A stretch of DNA of 30,149 nucleotides, from contig CAMIME010000029.1 in NCBI GenBank assembly GCA_946221035.1, positions 1 through 30,149 on the forward strand, given 5' to 3'. Shown here in pieces: positions 1 to 8,566 of this stretch. Each line of letters starts with the position of its first letter. The stretch's first letter is position 1. Below the pieces are notes generated by a model that ran no database searches, had not been told where the DNA came from, and saw nothing but the letters and a program-made list of their open reading frames with translations. The position numbers were made by a program, and so were the translations under genes. The stretch comes from an uncultured Campylobacter sp. (GTDB lineage: Bacteria > Actinomycetota > Actinomycetes > Mycobacteriales > Mycobacteriaceae).

Positions 1-2
1 GC

Positions 3-677
3 GCACCGGGGGCGGCGGCGATCCCTGTGGGGGTCGGCCTGGTCACCCTCGTGGCGTTTCTTACCGACCGCGCCGGCCTCGTCATTGCCGCCTCCATGGC
101 CGCGGCTACCGCCGTGTTCCTGATCCAAGACCGCCGCGCGTCCCGGGCCGAGGCCCGCGCCCGCGAGGCCTGCGCTGTGTTCTTGGGGCACGTGGCTACC
201 GGGGTGCAGGCTGGGTCGTCGCTTCCGGAGGCGCTTGCGCGCGCCGCCCGTCAGCTACCGGCCGGGACACCGGCGCAGGTGGTGCGCGACGTCTCCCTCA
301 TGGCCCACCACGCCCGCAGCGCAACGATCGCCGCAGTCGAAACGCCCGCGTTGCAGCGCGTAGCGGTCCTGTGGTCGGTGTCGGCGGCGCGAGGTGTGCC
401 GGTGTCCAAGCTGATTGGCGCGGCGCGCGACGAGCTCGACCACGCCGCACGCCACCGCGCCGCCACCCACGCCGCGCTGGCTGGGCCAAAGACCACCGCC
501 GCCGTGCTCGCCGCCCTGCCGCTTGCGGGGATGGGCATGGGCGCCGCGATGGGGGCGCGCCCGATCGCCTTTCTCACCGGGGGCGGACTCGGGGGCGTGT
601 TGCTCATCGCGGGCACGTGCCTGGTGTGCGGCGGGGTGCTCAGCGCCCACGCCATCATTCGGGGAGCGGCGTCGTGA
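3..677 (+). CDS. TadB-like type II secretion F family membrane protein (5' end outside window)
   Basis: Inner-membrane platform protein of a Tad/Flp pilus assembly system. The reading frame is open to the window's left edge, so the true start probably lies upstream; a GTG at 27 is the only internal start near the edge. Visible are a membrane segment directly after that GTG, a soluble F-domain-like stretch (FLGHVATGVQAGSSLPEAL, typical of TadB/TadC helices) and two C-terminal hydrophobic segments. The stop TGA at 675-677 overlaps the GTG of the next gene (GTGA), so the two F-type proteins are translationally coupled. The gene order matches the Rv3658c-Rv3654c set of mycobacteria. Family assignment is good; the exact N-terminus is unknown. 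Confidence 0.8.
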   Translation, partial: APGAAAIPVGVGLVTLVAFLTDRAGLVIAASMAAATAVFLIQDRRASRAEARAREACAVFLGHVATGVQAGSSLPEALARAARQLPAGTPAQVVRDVSLMAHHARSATIAAVETPALQRVAVLWSVSAARGVPVSKLIGAARDELDHAARHRAATHAALAGPKTTAAVLAALPLAGMGMGAAMGARPIAFLTGGGLGGVLLIAGTCLVCGGVLSAHAIIRGAAS

Positions 678-1234
678 GCCTCACCTTCACCGCAGGCCTT
701 GTCGCTGCCGCGCTCGCGATCGCCCCCGCCACCCCGAACGGCCGGATGCGGGCGCGCCCGGAGACCGCGGCCAAGACCCCGCGCGATGGGCCCGACTACC
801 TCGACCCGGACCGCTGCGCCAGCGACATTGCACTGTTCGCCGCGTGTTTCGAAACCGGCCTCCCTGCGGCGTCGGCCGCAGCGGCGGTCGCGGAGACCCA
901 CGGTGCGGTGCGTAGTCCCTGGCACACCGTCGCGGCCCTTACGGCGCTTGGCGTTGAACCCGAGCGCGCCTGGGCGGAGCTGCACGCCATCCCCGGCGGC
1001 GAAGCCCTGGCCAGCCTTGTCACCTTGTCCACCACCTCCGGCTCCACCGTCGTGGAAGGCTGCGAGCGCATCGCGCTGCAACTGCGCCACGACGCGGAAG
1101 ACCGGGCCAAATCCAAAGCGGAACGCGCTGGCGTCCTCATCGCCATTCCGCTTACCGCGTTCTTCCTGCCGGCGTTTTTCGTCCTCGGGCTCGCACCCGT
1201 GGTCGTCAGCCTCGGCAGCCAACTCATCAACTGA
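674..1234 (+). CDS. TadC-like type II secretion F family membrane protein
   Basis: Second F-domain protein of the Tad platform, 186 residues. GTG at 674 was chosen because it overlaps the preceding stop and follows a purine-rich GGGGAGCGG site. The protein has an N-terminal hydrophobic helix, a soluble helical domain with Asp/Glu/Arg-rich helices (CERIALQLRHDAEDRAKSKAE is the typical helix before the membrane pair of T2SF proteins) and a C-terminal hydrophobic pair ending in SLGSQLIN. TadB and TadC homologues normally work as a heteromeric membrane platform with the TadA ATPase, which must lie left of the window. It is followed after 21 bases by the pilin-like gene. Confidence 0.78.
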   Translation: MSLTFTAGLVAAALAIAPATPNGRMRARPETAAKTPRDGPDYLDPDRCASDIALFAACFETGLPAASAAAAVAETHGAVRSPWHTVAALTALGVEPERAWAELHAIPGGEALASLVTLSTTSGSTVVEGCERIALQLRHDAEDRAKSKAERAGVLIAIPLTAFFLPAFFVLGLAPVVVSLGSQLIN

Positions 1235-1255
1235 CCTCTCAAAGGAGAAACCACC

Positions 1256-1474
1256 ATGAACCAAGTGACTTATACCTACCTCAGGGCCCGCCAAGCGGGC
1301 GTGACGCTGACGCAGAAGCTGCGAGACGATTCCGGAATGAGTACCATCGAATACGCTTTCGGGAGCTTAGCGGCCGCGGCGCTTGCCGGAGTGTTGTACA
1401 TCGTGGTCAACGGCAACGGGGTAACCACCGCGATCGAAAGTGTGATCACCGACGCGCTGAATAACCGACCATAG
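1256..1474 (+). CDS. DUF4244 pilin-like small membrane protein
   Basis: A 72-residue protein with the layout of actinobacterial Flp-like pilins (DUF4244, Rv3656c type). A short basic leader is followed by RDDSGMSTIEYAFGSLAAAA, where Gly-Met-Ser-Thr-Ile-Glu-Tyr resembles the prepilin peptidase site with its Glu at +5, then by one hydrophobic helix and a short polar tail. A strong AAAGGAG ribosome site sits 8 bases before ATG 1256. It is likely the major subunit or a structural subunit of the Tad pilus; no function has been shown from sequence alone. Confidence 0.85.
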   Translation: MNQVTYTYLRARQAGVTLTQKLRDDSGMSTIEYAFGSLAAAALAGVLYIVVNGNGVTTAIESVITDALNNRP

Positions 1475-1475
1475 C

Positions 1476-1748
1476 ATGACCACCGTCGAAACCGCCCTCT
1501 CGCTGGCGACGCTCGTCGTCGTGGCCACTGCGATCATCGCCGGAATTGCCACCATGTCGGCCTACATCGCCGCCGTGGACATCGCAGGGGCCGCCGCCCG
1601 CGCGCACAGCCTCGGCGTGGACTACGAGGCACCGCGTGGCACCGTCACCGTCAGCCAGTCGGGCGGGCTCGCCACCGCAGTAGCGGCCGTCCCCGCGCCC
1701 GTGGGTGCGATGACGTTCACCGCCATCTTCCCGGTGGAATTCAAGTGA
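1476..1748 (+). CDS. TadE-like pseudopilin
   Basis: A 90-residue protein starting one base after the pilin-like gene's stop. It opens with TTVETALSLATLVVVATAI: the Thr-Val-Glu plus a single N-terminal membrane helix is the TadE signature (Rv3655c type). The rest is a small extracytoplasmic domain with Gly/Val-rich strands. It is probably a minor pseudopilin of the Tad system. The last codons overlap the next gene's GTG (GTGA at 1745-1748), indicating coupled translation. Confidence 0.8.
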   Translation: MTTVETALSLATLVVVATAIIAGIATMSAYIAAVDIAGAAARAHSLGVDYEAPRGTVTVSQSGGLATAVAAVPAPVGAMTFTAIFPVEFK

Positions 1749-2065
1749 GGGCCACACTGCTTCACGACGACGGGTCCGCCACCGTCACCACCGCCGGCAT
1801 CGTGTCGGCGGTGGCGTCGCTGGCGCTCGTCGTCGTGGTCCTCGCGGCAGGCGTGGCGGACTCGCACCGGGCGCGCGTGGCGGCGGACCTCTCGGCCGTA
1901 GCCGGCGCGAACGCCCTATACCGGGGGTTCGACGCCTGCGCCTGGGCCGCGCAGACCGCCTCCCATGGCGGCGCGGAGATCAACTGGTGCGAATTTGACG
2001 CCGGCGACGTGGTGGTCGAGGTGCAGCTGCGCCGCGCCCGCGCCGTCGCCCGGGCAGGGCCGTAG
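1745..2065 (+). CDS. Rv3654c/TadG-like small secreted or membrane-anchored protein
   Basis: A 106-residue protein, the last gene of the Tad cluster. GTG 1745 overlaps the TadE-like stop. The N-terminus has DDGSATVTTAGIVSAVASLALVV in outline: a Gly-Ser-Ala-Thr-Val processing-like site followed by one membrane helix, as in the TadG/Rv3654c-like helicase-secretion neighbourhood family. The remainder contains ADLSAVAGANAL, conserved in this family, and two Cys residues that could form a disulfide outside the membrane. It ends 16 bases from the convergent helicase gene, with no clear terminator between them. Confidence 0.75.
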   Translation: MRATLLHDDGSATVTTAGIVSAVASLALVVVVLAAGVADSHRARVAADLSAVAGANALYRGFDACAWAAQTASHGGAEINWCEFDAGDVVVEVQLRRARAVARAGP

Positions 2066-2081
2066 CGGGTGCCGTAGGGGG

Positions 2082-4409
2082 TTAGGCGGTCATGGTCACC
2101 AGCGCGCCCAACAGCTTCAGCGCCGCGTGCTTGTCCAGCGGCTGGTTGCCGTTGCCGCACTTGGGTGATTGCACGCACGACGGGCACCCGTCTTCGCACC
2201 CGCACGAGCGCACCGCCTCAAACGTGGCAGTGATCCACTCGTGGAAGCGGGCGAACCCCTCGTCCGCAAAACCGGCGCCGCCGGGGTGGCCGTCGTAGAC
2301 GAACACCGTGGGCAGCATGGTGTCCGGATGCAGCGCGGTGGACACGCCGCCGATGTCCCACCGGTCGCAGGTGGCCAACAGGGGAAGCAGACCGATCGCG
2401 GCGTGCTCCGCGGCGTGCAGCGCCCCCGGGGTCTCGCCGGCGGTGATCCCCAGCTGCGCAAGCACCATGGGGTCGATCGTGTACGCCACGGCCCGGGTGA
2501 TCAGGCGCTGCTCCGGCAAGTCGAGGGGGATGTGCTCGCTTACGGTGCCGTCGGCGAGCCTGACCACGTAGCCGGTGACGCGGTCGACCACCTCCACATC
2601 CACGTTGGCTACCCACAGGCCCGGTGCGGGGTTGGTCAGAGACGAGGCCTCGCCAAGGATTGTGATGTCCGTGGTGGAGCGCGCCTGGGTGGAGTAGTCG
2701 GGGTGCTCTGGCACGACGAGTGCCACGTAATCGTCCAGGTCGAGGGTCTGCACCACGAAGTACTCGCCCTGGTGGATGTACACCGCGCCGTCGTGGACCT
2801 GGCTCATGGCGCGGGCGGCGTCGACGGTGCCCAAAAGGCGGCCGTCGGTGACGTCCACGATCATCACCTGCTCGCCCACACCTCCCCGCAACGTCACCGA
2901 GGCGTGCGCCGTCTCCGGCGTCACCGCGCCCTCGAGCTGCGGCACCGCGAACCACCCCCGGTGGCGGCGGCGCAGCAGGCCCTCCGCCTCGAGCTCGGCG
3001 ACGACACCGCCGGCGCCGAACGCCTCCACGTCGTCGTGCGTCAGCGGGCGCTCCACCGCCGCGCAATAGACGTGGCCGCGCAGGATGAACGGGTTGGCCG
3101 GGTTGAACACGCTGTGCTCCACGGGCCTGCCCAGAAGCGCTTCGGGGTGGTGGATGAGGTAGGTGTCCATTGGCTCGTCGCGCCCCACGAGCACCACCAC
3201 GGAGCCCTGCCCGCGCCGACCTGCGCGCCCCGCCTGCTGGCGAAACGAGGCGACCGTTCCCGGAAACCCGGCCATGACCACCGCATCCAGGCCGCCCACG
3301 TCGATGCCCAACTCGAGCGCGTTCGTCGTGGCCACGCCCAGCAGCTCCCCGCTGTCCAGGGCGCGCTCGAGCCGGCGACGATCCTCCGCCAGGTAGCCGG
3401 CGCGATACGACGCAACTCGCGAGGCGAAGTCGGCGCGCCCCGCCAGCACCAGCTTCTCCTGCGTGCGCATGGCCACGGTCTCCGCGGCGCGCCGGGAGCG
3501 CACAAAGGTCAAGGTGCGCGCGCCCTGGAGCAGCAGCTCCGCCATCAGGGAGGCCGCCTCGGCGGTGGCGGGGTAGCGCACGGGCGCACCGTGTTCGCCC
3601 TCGGCGCCCTCGATGAAGCCGGGCTCCCACAGCACGACGGTGCGCTCGCCGGTGGGTGCGCCGTCCTCGGTCACGGCCACGACCTCGCGCCCGCACAACC
3701 GCGACGCCTGATCGGCCGGGTCGGCAGCGGTGGCGGAGGCGAAGATGAGCACCGGGTTCGCCCCGTACGCCTCCGCGATGCGCAGCAGCCTGCGCAGTAC
3801 CAACGCCACGTTCGCGCCGAAGACGCCGCGGTAGGTGTGGCACTCATCCACCACCACGTAGCGCAGGTGGCGCAGCACGCGCGCCCACCGCGGGTGCGCC
3901 GCCAAGATGCCAGCGTGCAGCATGTCCGGGTTGGTGAACACGAAGCGGGCCTGGTCGCGAATCCCCGCGCGCGCCTCCTGCGGCGTGTCGCCGTCGTACG
4001 GCGCGGCGTTGACCCCCTGCATCCCCGCGCCGCGGGTGAGCCGCAGCACCGACTGCAGCTGGTCCGACCCCAGCGCCTTCGTCGGGGTGAGGTAGAGCGC
4101 GCACGCCGTCGGATCCTCCGCCAACGTCGTGAGCACGGGCAGCAGATACCCCAGCGACTTGCCCGAGGAGGTGCCCGTGGCCACGACCACGTCGCGGCCC
4201 TGCCACGCGAGCTCGGCGCTTTGGGCTTGGTGGGAGTAGGGGAGGGTGACGGAGTCGTCGATAAGCTGCTGCTTCAACCCTGGGTGAACCCACGCCGGCC
4301 ATTCGGCGTAGCGCGCGGGGCGGGCGGGCTCGCGCTCGACGTGGGTGATCGTCGACGACGGCAGCCGCGCCGCCAGCGCGCCGACCAGTTCCTCGCCGAG
4401 TGAGCCCAT
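2082..4409 (-). CDS. DEAD/DEAH-box helicase with C-terminal Zn-binding DUF1998 (MrfA/YprA type)
   Basis: Superfamily 2 ATP-dependent helicase of 775 residues, homologous to mycobacterial Rv3649 and Bacillus MrfA, which acts in DNA repair. Motif I is ATGTSSGKS (78-85), motif II DECH (188-191), motif III SAT in FASATAAD, and motif VI QQAGRAGRRG. The C-terminus carries Cys 736, 738, 742, 745 and 751 (CGCEDGCPSCVQSPKC), the cysteine cluster of DUF1998 helicases. An in-frame ATG exists at 4460, but the start at 4409 fits better: the -10-like CATACT at 4419-4424 lies 9 bases before it and homologues begin near this point. It is divergent from cspA. Repair of crosslinks is inferred from MrfA, not visible here. 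Confidence 0.9.
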   Translation of the reverse strand: MGSLGEELVGALAARLPSSTITHVEREPARPARYAEWPAWVHPGLKQQLIDDSVTLPYSHQAQSAELAWQGRDVVVATGTSSGKSLGYLLPVLTTLAEDPTACALYLTPTKALGSDQLQSVLRLTRGAGMQGVNAAPYDGDTPQEARAGIRDQARFVFTNPDMLHAGILAAHPRWARVLRHLRYVVVDECHTYRGVFGANVALVLRRLLRIAEAYGANPVLIFASATAADPADQASRLCGREVVAVTEDGAPTGERTVVLWEPGFIEGAEGEHGAPVRYPATAEAASLMAELLLQGARTLTFVRSRRAAETVAMRTQEKLVLAGRADFASRVASYRAGYLAEDRRRLERALDSGELLGVATTNALELGIDVGGLDAVVMAGFPGTVASFRQQAGRAGRRGQGSVVVLVGRDEPMDTYLIHHPEALLGRPVEHSVFNPANPFILRGHVYCAAVERPLTHDDVEAFGAGGVVAELEAEGLLRRRHRGWFAVPQLEGAVTPETAHASVTLRGGVGEQVMIVDVTDGRLLGTVDAARAMSQVHDGAVYIHQGEYFVVQTLDLDDYVALVVPEHPDYSTQARSTTDITILGEASSLTNPAPGLWVANVDVEVVDRVTGYVVRLADGTVSEHIPLDLPEQRLITRAVAYTIDPMVLAQLGITAGETPGALHAAEHAAIGLLPLLATCDRWDIGGVSTALHPDTMLPTVFVYDGHPGGAGFADEGFARFHEWITATFEAVRSCGCEDGCPSCVQSPKCGNGNQPLDKHAALKLLGALVTMTA

Positions 4410-4418
4410 AGGCAGGAA

Positions 4419-4424
4419 AGTATG
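4419..4424 (-). promoter_or_regulatory. Putative -10 of the helicase gene (leaderless)
   Basis: CATACT preceded by TGG on the minus strand (extended -10 form), 9 bases before ATG 4409. Transcription would start close to the start codon. No ribosome site is visible, consistent with leaderless initiation. Inference only. Confidence 0.35.
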
Positions 4425-4439
4425 CCACTTCGCCGTGAC

Positions 4440-4594
4440 GCAGCCGAGTATTCGTGGCACACTAGTGAGCGGTCACAGATTTTGTGTGCGCCCCTTTTGC
4501 AGCGGTGCTCGCGAGGATCGTGTACGCGGGCACCAGGTCCGAGCCAACGGCCCTGGTGATCGACATCTTTATTGCAATATTGAAAGGCATCACC
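4440..4594 (+). promoter_or_regulatory. cspA promoter region and long 5' leader
   Basis: There is no coding signal on the plus strand. A weak extended -10 (TGG then CACACT, 4455-4463) would give a leader of roughly 125 bases. Just before the ribosome site lies an AT-rich block with a perfect 10-base palindrome, TATTGCAATA (4570-4579), rare in this GC-rich DNA. Long leaders on csp genes often act as temperature-responsive RNA elements; here that is inference. Confidence 0.4.
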
Positions 4595-4798
4595 ATGGCA
4601 ACCGGAACTGTTAAGTGGTTCAACGCCGAAAAGGGCTTCGGCTTCATCGCTCCGGACGACGGCTCGGCAGACGTGTTCGTCCACTACTCCGAGATCCAGG
4701 GCTCCGGCTTCCGCACCCTGGAAGAAAACCAGCAGGTCGAGTTCGAGATCGGCGAGGGCGCGAAGGGCCCACAGGCACAGCAGGTGCGCGCAATTTAG
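4595..4798 (+). CDS. cspA: Cold-shock protein CspA
   Basis: A 67-residue single cold-shock domain that binds single-stranded RNA and DNA. Both nucleic-acid-binding motifs are present: RNP1 as KGFGFI (residues 13-18) and RNP2 as VFVHY (27-31). The start ATG 4595 is supported by GAAAGG 8 bases upstream and by the conserved MATGTVKWFN opening; the longer upstream frame is leader. It is separated from the divergent helicase by a 185-base region that must hold its promoter and a long untranslated leader. A strong hairpin with a T-run follows at 4817-4848. Length and sequence are typical for actinobacteria. Confidence 0.96.
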   Translation: MATGTVKWFNAEKGFGFIAPDDGSADVFVHYSEIQGSGFRTLEENQQVEFEIGEGAKGPQAQQVRAI

Positions 4799-4816
4799 GG
4801 CATTTCGCTTATCGAC

Positions 4817-4848
4817 GGGCTCCGGGTGCACCAACCGGGGCCCTTTTT
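4817..4848 (+). terminator. Rho-independent terminator of cspA
   Basis: Stem arms GGGCTCCGG (4817-4825) and CCGGGGCCC (4835-4843), with one G-T pair, a 9-base loop and five Ts directly after (4844-4848). It lies 18 bases beyond the cspA stop and between convergent cspA and the DedA gene. Confidence 0.85.
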
Positions 4849-4858
4849 CATACCCTTT

Positions 4859-5485
4859 TTATACGGCGCTGATGCCCCTGCGCACGTCGCGGCGCTCCGC
4901 GAGCGTGTTTTGCAGCCGCTGGATGACGAAGCCCACGCTCGCGCCGAGGAGCACGCCGAACGCCATGGCCAGTAGCGGGTAGTCGGAAAGCAGCGACCCG
5001 CCCAGGTAACCCACGCCCACGGAGACCGTGGCCCACACGATCACGCCGATGGTGTCGTAGAAGAAAAACGCGAACCAGTTGTAGCGCACCGAGCCCAGCA
5101 CGATCGTGGCCACCCAGCGCGCCCACGGGATGAAGCGGGCGACGATGATGGTTGCGCCCGCGCCGCGGTTCATGTTGCGCCGCACCCAGGAAATTGCCTG
5201 GCCAGCCTTCGAGTCCGGGTCGAGGGCGTCGACCCTATTAATCAGTTTTCCGCCGAGTGCGAAACAGATGTTGTCGCCGATGATTCCGCCGATGATTGCG
5301 GCAAGCATCACCGCCTTGACGTTTGGTACCCCCTGGGAGGCGGCGAACGCACCGGCGAGGTTGAGGACCGTTTCCGAGGGCACCACCGGCGCGAGCGCGT
5401 CGAGGGTAATCAGCAACGTGACCAGCGGATAAAACACCGGCATCGTCATCAACGTGTTCAAAAACCCGATGATCGAGTCAACCAC
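4859..5485 (-). CDS. DedA family (VTT domain) membrane protein
   Basis: A 208-residue integral membrane protein of the DedA family, whose members act in envelope homeostasis and, in characterised cases, lipid-carrier recycling. Family marks include the re-entrant-loop motif around PSETVLNLAGAFAA (near residues 35-50), GDNICFALG, and the charged VARFIPWAR motif with the conserved F-x-P-x-x-R pattern. Four to five hydrophobic segments are evident. GTG 5485 was chosen over the longer ATG at 5509 because AAGGAG lies 8 bases before it. It is divergent from topA and convergent with cspA. The substrate cannot be deduced. Confidence 0.88.
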   Translation of the reverse strand: MVDSIIGFLNTLMTMPVFYPLVTLLITLDALAPVVPSETVLNLAGAFAASQGVPNVKAVMLAAIIGGIIGDNICFALGGKLINRVDALDPDSKAGQAISWVRRNMNRGAGATIIVARFIPWARWVATIVLGSVRYNWFAFFFYDTIGVIVWATVSVGVGYLGGSLLSDYPLLAMAFGVLLGASVGFVIQRLQNTLAERRDVRRGISAV

Positions 5486-5654
5486 GCCGGGGTCTCCTTC
5501 CTGCTCCACAGTGCGTCAGGCGCGCGTCAGGTACCTGCCCAGCCAAACTACGCTTTCCACTTTCCCTGTGCTAGTTGTCTGATATGAATGAGTGAGTTTG
5601 ACCGCGCCGCGAAAAGGGTTGCGGCACACGTGCGGAATTGAGGTGTCAGTCAGC

Positions 5655-8483
5655 GTGGCTGAAAACGGCAAGACCCTCGTCATCGTGGAGTCGGCGACGA
5701 AGGCGAAAAAGATCCAGAAATACCTGGGAGACGACTATATAGTCGAGGCCTCTGTCGGCCACATCCGCGATCTCCCCGGCCGCGCCGCCGACATCCCCGC
5801 CAAGTACAAGAAGGAACCGTGGGCCAAGCTCGGCGTGAACCCGGAGGATGGCTTCACCCCCATCTACGTCGTTTCTGCGGACAAGAAGAAAAAGGTCGCG
5901 GACTTAAAGGACAAGCTGAAGAAGGCCGACAAGCTTCTGCTTGCCACCGACCCGGACCGCGAGGGCGAGGCCATCGCCTGGCACCTTCTGGAAACGCTGA
6001 AACCCAAAGTGCCGGTCGAGCGCATGGTGTTCAACGAGATCACCGAATCCGCCATCCGCGAGGCCGCAGAAAACACCCGCGAGCTGGACATGGATCTCGT
6101 GGACGCGCAGGAAACCCGCCGCATCCTCGACCGCCTTTACGGCTACGAGGTCTCTCCCGTGCTGTGGAAGAAGGTCATGCCGCGCCTTTCCGCCGGCCGC
6201 GTCCAGTCGGTGGCCACGCGCGTCATCGTGGAGCGCGAGCGCGAGCGCATGGCGTTCATCCCCGCCGAGTACTGGGACCTCACCGCCTCATACACCCAGG
6301 ATTTCGACGCGAAGCTCGTCTCGGTCGACGGCAAGCGCATCGCCCAGGGACGCGATTTCGATGACCGGGGGCGGCTGAAGTCCGATGCGGTGGTCGTCGA
6401 TAAGCAAAAAGCGCATTCGCTTGTCGACGCCCTCGGAACCGCCCCGATGCACGTCAGCGCCGTGGAGGAGAAGCCGTACACCCGCAAGCCCTACGCGCCG
6501 TTCATGACCTCGACGCTGCAGCAGGAGGCGGGGCGCAAGCTGCACTTCACCTCCGCGCGCACGATGCGCATCGCGCAGCGGCTATACGAAAACGGCCACA
6601 TCACCTACATGCGTACGGATTCGACGTCGCTGTCTCAGCAGGGTCTCGACGCCGCCCGATCCGCCGCGCGCGAGCTCTACGGTGCGGAGTACGTGACCAA
6701 GGCGCCGCGCACCTACGACCGGAAGGTGAAGAACTCCCAGGAGGCGCACGAGGCGATCCGCCCCGCCGGCGAGCGCTTTTCCACCCCCGGCCAGCTCGCG
6801 GGTTCGCTGGATGCGGAGGAGTTCAAGCTCTACGAGCTCATCTGGCAGCGCACCGTGGCCTCCCAGATGGAGGACGCGCGCGGCACCTCGATGAAGGTGA
6901 CCGTGGTGGGCGACGCCGCGGGAGAGACCTGCGAGTTCGCCGCCACCGGCCGCTCGGTCACCTTCCCGGGCTGGCTGCGCGCCTACTCCGACGCCACCGA
7001 CTCGGAAACGCGCCTGCCGCAGCTGAAAGAAGGCGACGAGCTTTCGGTGCGCGAGATCACCGCCGACGGCCACACCACGAACCCGCCGGCGCGCTACACC
7101 GAGGCCTCGCTGGTGAAGAAGATGGAGGACTTAGGTATCGGGCGTCCGTCGACGTACGCGTCGATTATCAAGACCATCCAGGACCGCGGCTATGTCGCTG
7201 CCCGCGGCAACGCGCTCGTGCCCACCTGGGTCGCGTTTTCCGTCGTCGGGCTGTTGGAGAACAACTTCGACGCCCTGGTGGACTACGACTTCACCTCCTC
7301 CATGGAAGACGAGCTGGACGAGATCGCGCACGGTAACGAAAACCGCACCGCGTGGCTTTCCGGGTTCTACTTCGGCGACGCGGACGCGAAGGAGTCGATG
7401 GCCGAAGCCGTCGCCCGCCGCGGGGGCCTCAAGCACATGATCGAGGACAACCTCGAATCCATCGACGCGCGCGAGGCGAATTCGCTGAAGCTTTTCGACG
7501 ACACCTCCGGCCGCCCAATCGTCGTCCGCGTCGGCCGCTACGGCCCCTACATCGAGCGGGTGATCGGCGAAAAGGACGGCGAGCCCGAGTACCAGCGCGC
7601 CAACCTGCCCGAATCGGCCACCCCTGACGAGATCACACTCGAGATGGCGGAGAAGCTCTTCGCCACCCCCGCCTCCGGTCGCGAGCTCGGCGTCAACCCC
7701 GCCAACGGCCGCACCATCGTGGCCAAGGAGGGCCGCTTCGGCCCGTACGTCACCGAGCTCGTGCGTGACGACGAACACGAGCGCGCCAGCGCAAAGGCCG
7801 AAGAAACCGTCGCCGCCGAGCGCGCCGCCGAGGACGCCCAGCGCGCCGAAGAAGGCAAGCGGGCCAAGAATTGGGAGACCAAGACGGCGGCGGCGCAGAA
7901 GGAGAAGAGGGTTGCGGAGCTCGTCGATGAGCAACTCAAGCCCGCAACCGCATCGCTGTTCAGTTCTATGGAACCGGCCACCGTGACCTTCGAGGAGGCC
8001 ATGCAACTACTGGCGCTGCCGCGCGAGGTGGGGGTGGATCCTGCCGACGGGGAGATGATCACCGCGCAGAACGGGCGCTACGGCCCGTACCTGAAAAAGG
8101 GCGAGGATTCGCGTTCCTTGGCCAGCGAGGACCAGATCTTCACCGTCACGCTCGAGGAGGCGCGGCGCATCTACGCCGAGCCGAAGCGCCGGGGCCGCGC
8201 CGCCGCGAAGCCGCCGCTGAAAATGCTCGGTGACAACGACGTTTCCGGCAAGCCCATGAGCATCAAGGACGGCCGCTTCGGCCCCTACGTCACCGACGGC
8301 GTGACCAATGCGTCACTGCAGCGCGGCGACACCCCGGAGACGATGACGGACCAGCGCGCCAACGAGCTGCTGTCCGCTCGCCGCGCCCGCGAGGCCGAGG
8401 ACGGGCCGAAGAAGGCGACCAAGAAGAAGGCAACTCGGCCGAAGAAGACCACGAAGCGCGTCGTGAAAGCGAAGAAGCGCTAG
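5655..8483 (+). CDS. topA: DNA topoisomerase I
   Basis: Type IA topoisomerase that relaxes negative supercoils, 942 residues from GTG 5655 (MAENGKTLVIVES). In-frame GTGs at 5592 and 5643 are possible earlier starts; 5655 was picked by family alignment and the GAGG 11 bases upstream. The TOPRIM domain holds LVIVESATKA and LLATDPDREGEAIAW (Asp 99 and 101 bind Mg). The catalytic tyrosine is Tyr 318 in ITYMRTDS. As in other actinobacteria the C-terminus lacks Zn-finger cysteines. It instead carries four repeats with the motif GR(Y/F)GPY (near residues 627, 693, 807 and 873) and a Lys-rich tail, which are thought to aid strand passage. Confidence 0.95.
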   Translation: MAENGKTLVIVESATKAKKIQKYLGDDYIVEASVGHIRDLPGRAADIPAKYKKEPWAKLGVNPEDGFTPIYVVSADKKKKVADLKDKLKKADKLLLATDPDREGEAIAWHLLETLKPKVPVERMVFNEITESAIREAAENTRELDMDLVDAQETRRILDRLYGYEVSPVLWKKVMPRLSAGRVQSVATRVIVERERERMAFIPAEYWDLTASYTQDFDAKLVSVDGKRIAQGRDFDDRGRLKSDAVVVDKQKAHSLVDALGTAPMHVSAVEEKPYTRKPYAPFMTSTLQQEAGRKLHFTSARTMRIAQRLYENGHITYMRTDSTSLSQQGLDAARSAARELYGAEYVTKAPRTYDRKVKNSQEAHEAIRPAGERFSTPGQLAGSLDAEEFKLYELIWQRTVASQMEDARGTSMKVTVVGDAAGETCEFAATGRSVTFPGWLRAYSDATDSETRLPQLKEGDELSVREITADGHTTNPPARYTEASLVKKMEDLGIGRPSTYASIIKTIQDRGYVAARGNALVPTWVAFSVVGLLENNFDALVDYDFTSSMEDELDEIAHGNENRTAWLSGFYFGDADAKESMAEAVARRGGLKHMIEDNLESIDAREANSLKLFDDTSGRPIVVRVGRYGPYIERVIGEKDGEPEYQRANLPESATPDEITLEMAEKLFATPASGRELGVNPANGRTIVAKEGRFGPYVTELVRDDEHERASAKAEETVAAERAAEDAQRAEEGKRAKNWETKTAAAQKEKRVAELVDEQLKPATASLFSSMEPATVTFEEAMQLLALPREVGVDPADGEMITAQNGRYGPYLKKGEDSRSLASEDQIFTVTLEEARRIYAEPKRRGRAAAKPPLKMLGDNDVSGKPMSIKDGRFGPYVTDGVTNASLQRGDTPETMTDQRANELLSARRAREAEDGPKKATKKKATRPKKTTKRVVKAKKR

Positions 8484-8498
8484 CCTGTGGAATTCTCA

Positions 8499-8520
8499 GA
8501 CAAGCTATCCACAGCTTGTC
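8499..8520 (+). repeat. Inverted repeat downstream of topA
   Basis: Perfect 8-base arms GACAAGCT (8499-8506) and AGCTTGTC (8513-8520) with a 6-base loop, 15 bases after the topA stop and 10 bases before the next gene's -35. There is no T-run, so it may be a weak terminator or a protein site. Confidence 0.5.
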
Positions 8521-8530
8521 GACGGCCCCG

Positions 8531-8559
8531 TTGACGCGTTTCGGAGTTCGTCTTAGCGT
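8531..8559 (+). promoter_or_regulatory. Promoter of the HNH gene (leaderless)
   Basis: TTGACG (8531-8536), a 17-base spacer and TAGCGT (8554-8559), with 7 bases to ATG 8567. The match and spacing fit a sigma-A promoter whose transcript starts at the start codon. Confidence 0.6.
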
Positions 8560-8566
8560 TTCGGCC

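Noticed and set aside
2169..4403. A 744-codon open frame on the plus strand opposite the helicase gene
   Set aside because: It is the antisense shadow of a strongly conserved gene in GC-rich DNA; composition is His/Arg/Val-rich without any domain or ribosome site.
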